Shown here: positions 61,224 to 64,000 of the stretch, piece by piece
Layout of the letters: each line of letters opens with the position of its first letter
Numbering within the stretch: the first letter of the stretch is position 1
Assembly (NCBI GenBank): GCA_028689145.1
Contig: JAQTWT010000002.1
Location: 1-64,000, forward strand
Length of the DNA: 64,000 nucleotides
Source of the DNA: Gallionella sp.
GTDB lineage: Bacteria > Pseudomonadota > Gammaproteobacteria > Burkholderiales > Gallionellaceae
Direction of reading: 5' to 3'
Made by a program: the position numbers and the translations under genes
Notes under the pieces: generated by a model
Told to the model about the DNA's origin: nothing
The model's input: only the letters and a program-made list of their open reading frames with translations
The model's database searches: none

Positions 61224-61258
61224 ATACTTCAATTGCTGCGTGTGGGTAGCCTGTAGCG

Positions 61259-62422
<1,164 letters not shown>

Positions 62423-62638
62423 AATTCCTTCGCTCAATCACTCAATAAATTAAATGGAGCGGCATTTTACCAAATCTGGGCAAACTTGGTAGCATTGCGC
62501 AGCTGGTAGTTTGTGCTTGAAAGCGCGGGTCGTGCGGCTGATATCGCCGAACCTGGTGTATATCCGCAAGCTATTCAGCCAACTATCAGAATATTCAGAC
62601 TATTCACTTTAATATGCGCCCTCCGGGGGGAGGTTATC

Positions 62639-63181
62639 ATGCACAAGGTTCTCGTTCTGCTCGCGCAAGGTTGCGAAGAAATTGAGGCCGTGACGGTCAT
62701 CGATATCATGCGCCGCGCAGGCGTGGCAGTAGTCAGTGCCGGACTGAACGACCTGCCGGTACTGGCCAGTCGTGGTGTGGTGTTGTTGCCGGATACCACG
62801 CTGGATCTCGCGTTGCAGCAAAATTTCGACATGATCGTGCTGCCGGGTGGCCAGCCCGGTACCGATAACCTCGGTGCCGACAGCCGTGTGATCGCGCTGC
62901 TGAGGCAAATGGCGCAGCAGGGGAAATACGTTACAGCGATCTGTGCCGCACCTTCGGTGCTCGCCGCCGCCGGATTGCTGGACGGGCGCAAGGCCACCTG
63001 CTATCCGAGCTGTCTGAATGACTTTCCCCAAGTGCGTTTGCAAACCGATGCGGTAGTGGAAGACGGCAAACTGATCACCTCGCGCGGTCCCGGCACGGCC
63101 ATGGATTTCGCGTTGACGCTGGTTGAACGTTTGGTTGGCAAAGCCAAGCGCCGGGAAGTCGAAGCCAAGCTGGTACGCTAA
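62639..63181 (+). CDS. yajL: DJ-1/YajL-family protein
   Basis: 180 residues, DJ-1/PfpI fold. MHKVLVLLAQGCEEIEAVTV carries the conserved Glu, and YVTAICAAPSVLAAAG carries the nucleophilic cysteine of the family. E. coli YajL is implicated in oxidative-stress protection as a chaperone or glyoxalase/deglycase, a debated activity. ATG at 62639 is preceded by GGGGAGG. The frame from 62513 has no support. One base before the next likely start. Confidence 0.9.
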   Translation: MHKVLVLLAQGCEEIEAVTVIDIMRRAGVAVVSAGLNDLPVLASRGVVLLPDTTLDLALQQNFDMIVLPGGQPGTDNLGADSRVIALLRQMAQQGKYVTAICAAPSVLAAAGLLDGRKATCYPSCLNDFPQVRLQTDAVVEDGKLITSRGPGTAMDFALTLVERLVGKAKRREVEAKLVR

Positions 63182-63182
63182 C

Positions 63183-63962
63183 TTGCGCGCCTTGTTCAAA
63201 AAAATCCCGCCCGCTATCAAAGCGCTGTTGCTGCAATTCGCGGCGTTGTTACTGGTGTTGTTTGTTGCACGCGCGACTGATATGCAACCGTCATTCATGA
63301 CGTTCGCATTGCTGTGCGGCCTGTGCGCGGCTGTTTTTAGCTACCTTGCCGGGCTGCAACGCTGGTGGCTGCCGATCCAATTGGTATTTGTACCCGCACT
63401 GGTGTTGATGCTCGCGCTGAGCATCCCGCCCGGATTTTATCTCGCGGCGTTTCTGCTGCTGCTGGCGGTGTACTGGAGCGTCTTCCGTACTCAGGTACCG
63501 CTGTATCTTTCCAGCGATAAGGTGTGGCACGCACTGGAAGACGTGCTGCAGGATGCGCAAAGCGGATTTCGCTTCATCGATCTTGGCTCGGGGTTGGGCG
63601 GAGTGTTGACGCATCTGGCAAGTGTGCGTCCCGATGGGCGTTACAGCGGCGTTGAATCAGCACCGCTGCCGTTTGTGTGGAGCTGGTTGCGCATCAAGCT
63701 CGGCGGTTACCGCAACTGCAAGGTGCACTGGGGGAGTATCTGGGACGATAGTCTTGGCGCTTGCGATCTGGGGCAATACGACGTGGTGTTTGCCTATCTC
63801 TCGCCGGTGCCGATGGAGCGTCTGTGGAACAAGGCGCGTGCCGAGATGCGCGCCGGAACGGTATTTGTCAGCAGCACCTTTGCCGTGCCGGAACAATCCC
63901 CGTCTCAAACTCTGCAGGTTGATGACCTGCATCGTTCCAGGCTGCTCATTTGGCGCATGTGA
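63183..63962 (+). CDS. membrane-anchored class I SAM-dependent methyltransferase
   Basis: 259 residues from a TTG at 63183, one base after the yajL stop; the longer TTG frame from 63123 overlaps yajL. The first 105 residues hold four hydrophobic segments (LLLQFAALLLVLFVA, FALLCGLCAAVFSYLAG, LVFVPALVLMLALSI, FLLLLAVYWSVF). The rest is a Rossmann-type methyltransferase with motif I FIDLGSGLGGVL and YDVVFAYLSPVP as motif IV region. The substrate is unknown. Position after yajL suggests co-transcription. The remaining 38 bases to the window end show no feature. Confidence 0.7.
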   Translation: MRALFKKIPPAIKALLLQFAALLLVLFVARATDMQPSFMTFALLCGLCAAVFSYLAGLQRWWLPIQLVFVPALVLMLALSIPPGFYLAAFLLLLAVYWSVFRTQVPLYLSSDKVWHALEDVLQDAQSGFRFIDLGSGLGGVLTHLASVRPDGRYSGVESAPLPFVWSWLRIKLGGYRNCKVHWGSIWDDSLGACDLGQYDVVFAYLSPVPMERLWNKARAEMRAGTVFVSSTFAVPEQSPSQTLQVDDLHRSRLLIWRM

Positions 63963-64000
63963 ATTTTCTGCTGGGTATGCGTTGTGTCGATTGCAGCGAA

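Noticed and set aside
62423-62638. SAM-responsive riboswitch before metK
   Set aside because: No conserved core of known SAM riboswitch classes can be recognised on the minus strand.

Overview
The window looks like a chromosomal segment of a motile betaproteobacterium, most likely of the Nitrosomonadales type (a Gallionellaceae-like iron or metal organism is my guess from gene content, not proven). The reasons are the gene order tRNA-Tyr/Gly/Thr - tuf - tRNA-Trp - secE - nusG - rplKAJL - rpoBC - rpsLG - fusA - tuf - S10 operon, the homodimeric aceE/aceF pair, the sspBA pair, moderate GC content, and two TonB receptors that look metal-related. No phage, insertion sequence, CRISPR array, rRNA gene or integrase is visible.

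Layout. 1-4800: end of flaG, fliD, and a large TPR protein with an SGNH-like C-terminal domain. 4938-6948: a TPP riboswitch and thiC. 7034-9512: an outer-membrane barrel gene divergent from a fecR-type gene, then uppP. 9863-14433: two TonB-dependent receptors on the minus strand, one of the copper (OprC/NosA) type, with matching promoter regions. 14748-20417: yggX, ppk1, sixA, a two-domain polyphosphate:AMP phosphotransferase, and mutY. 20435-24119: a 4-TM protein, an orphan NarL-family sensor kinase with a cysteine-rich insert, and a zinc-ribbon protein. 24419-27173 is the main accessory patch: two near-identical cold-shock genes, each preceded by a paralogous small ORF, then a frameshifted TIR-domain gene and a small unknown gene separated by an attC-like site, which suggests remnant integron cassettes. 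27380-37472: sspB, sspA, fau, aceE, aceF, nadD, rsfS, rlmH, maf, rng. 37605-60992: tRNAs and the translation/transcription block. 61259-63962: metK (minus), a DJ-1/YajL-type gene and a membrane-anchored methyltransferase.

How it works together. The right half is the core gene-expression machinery: Sec translocation (SecE), elongation control (NusG), RNA polymerase (RpoB, RpoC), ribosomal proteins and both elongation factors, with two tuf copies identical over about 1.2 kb. The S10 operon stops after rpsQ at a strong terminator, so the spc operon is not attached. The middle carries pyruvate dehydrogenase E1/E2, ribosome maturation factors (RsfS, RlmH) and RNase G. The left half covers flagellar capping, thiamine synthesis, envelope and metal uptake, and polyphosphate metabolism.

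The most unusual signals are small-scale. A 141-bp palindromic element sits in the loop of the rplJ (L10) leader, and a similar-sized one sits just upstream of aceE. A pair of inverted repeats is read in frame through the AceF linker. The thiC riboswitch has a legible ribosome-site sequestering switch. The small-ORF/cold-shock duplication and the TIR cassette are the best candidates for undescribed biology.
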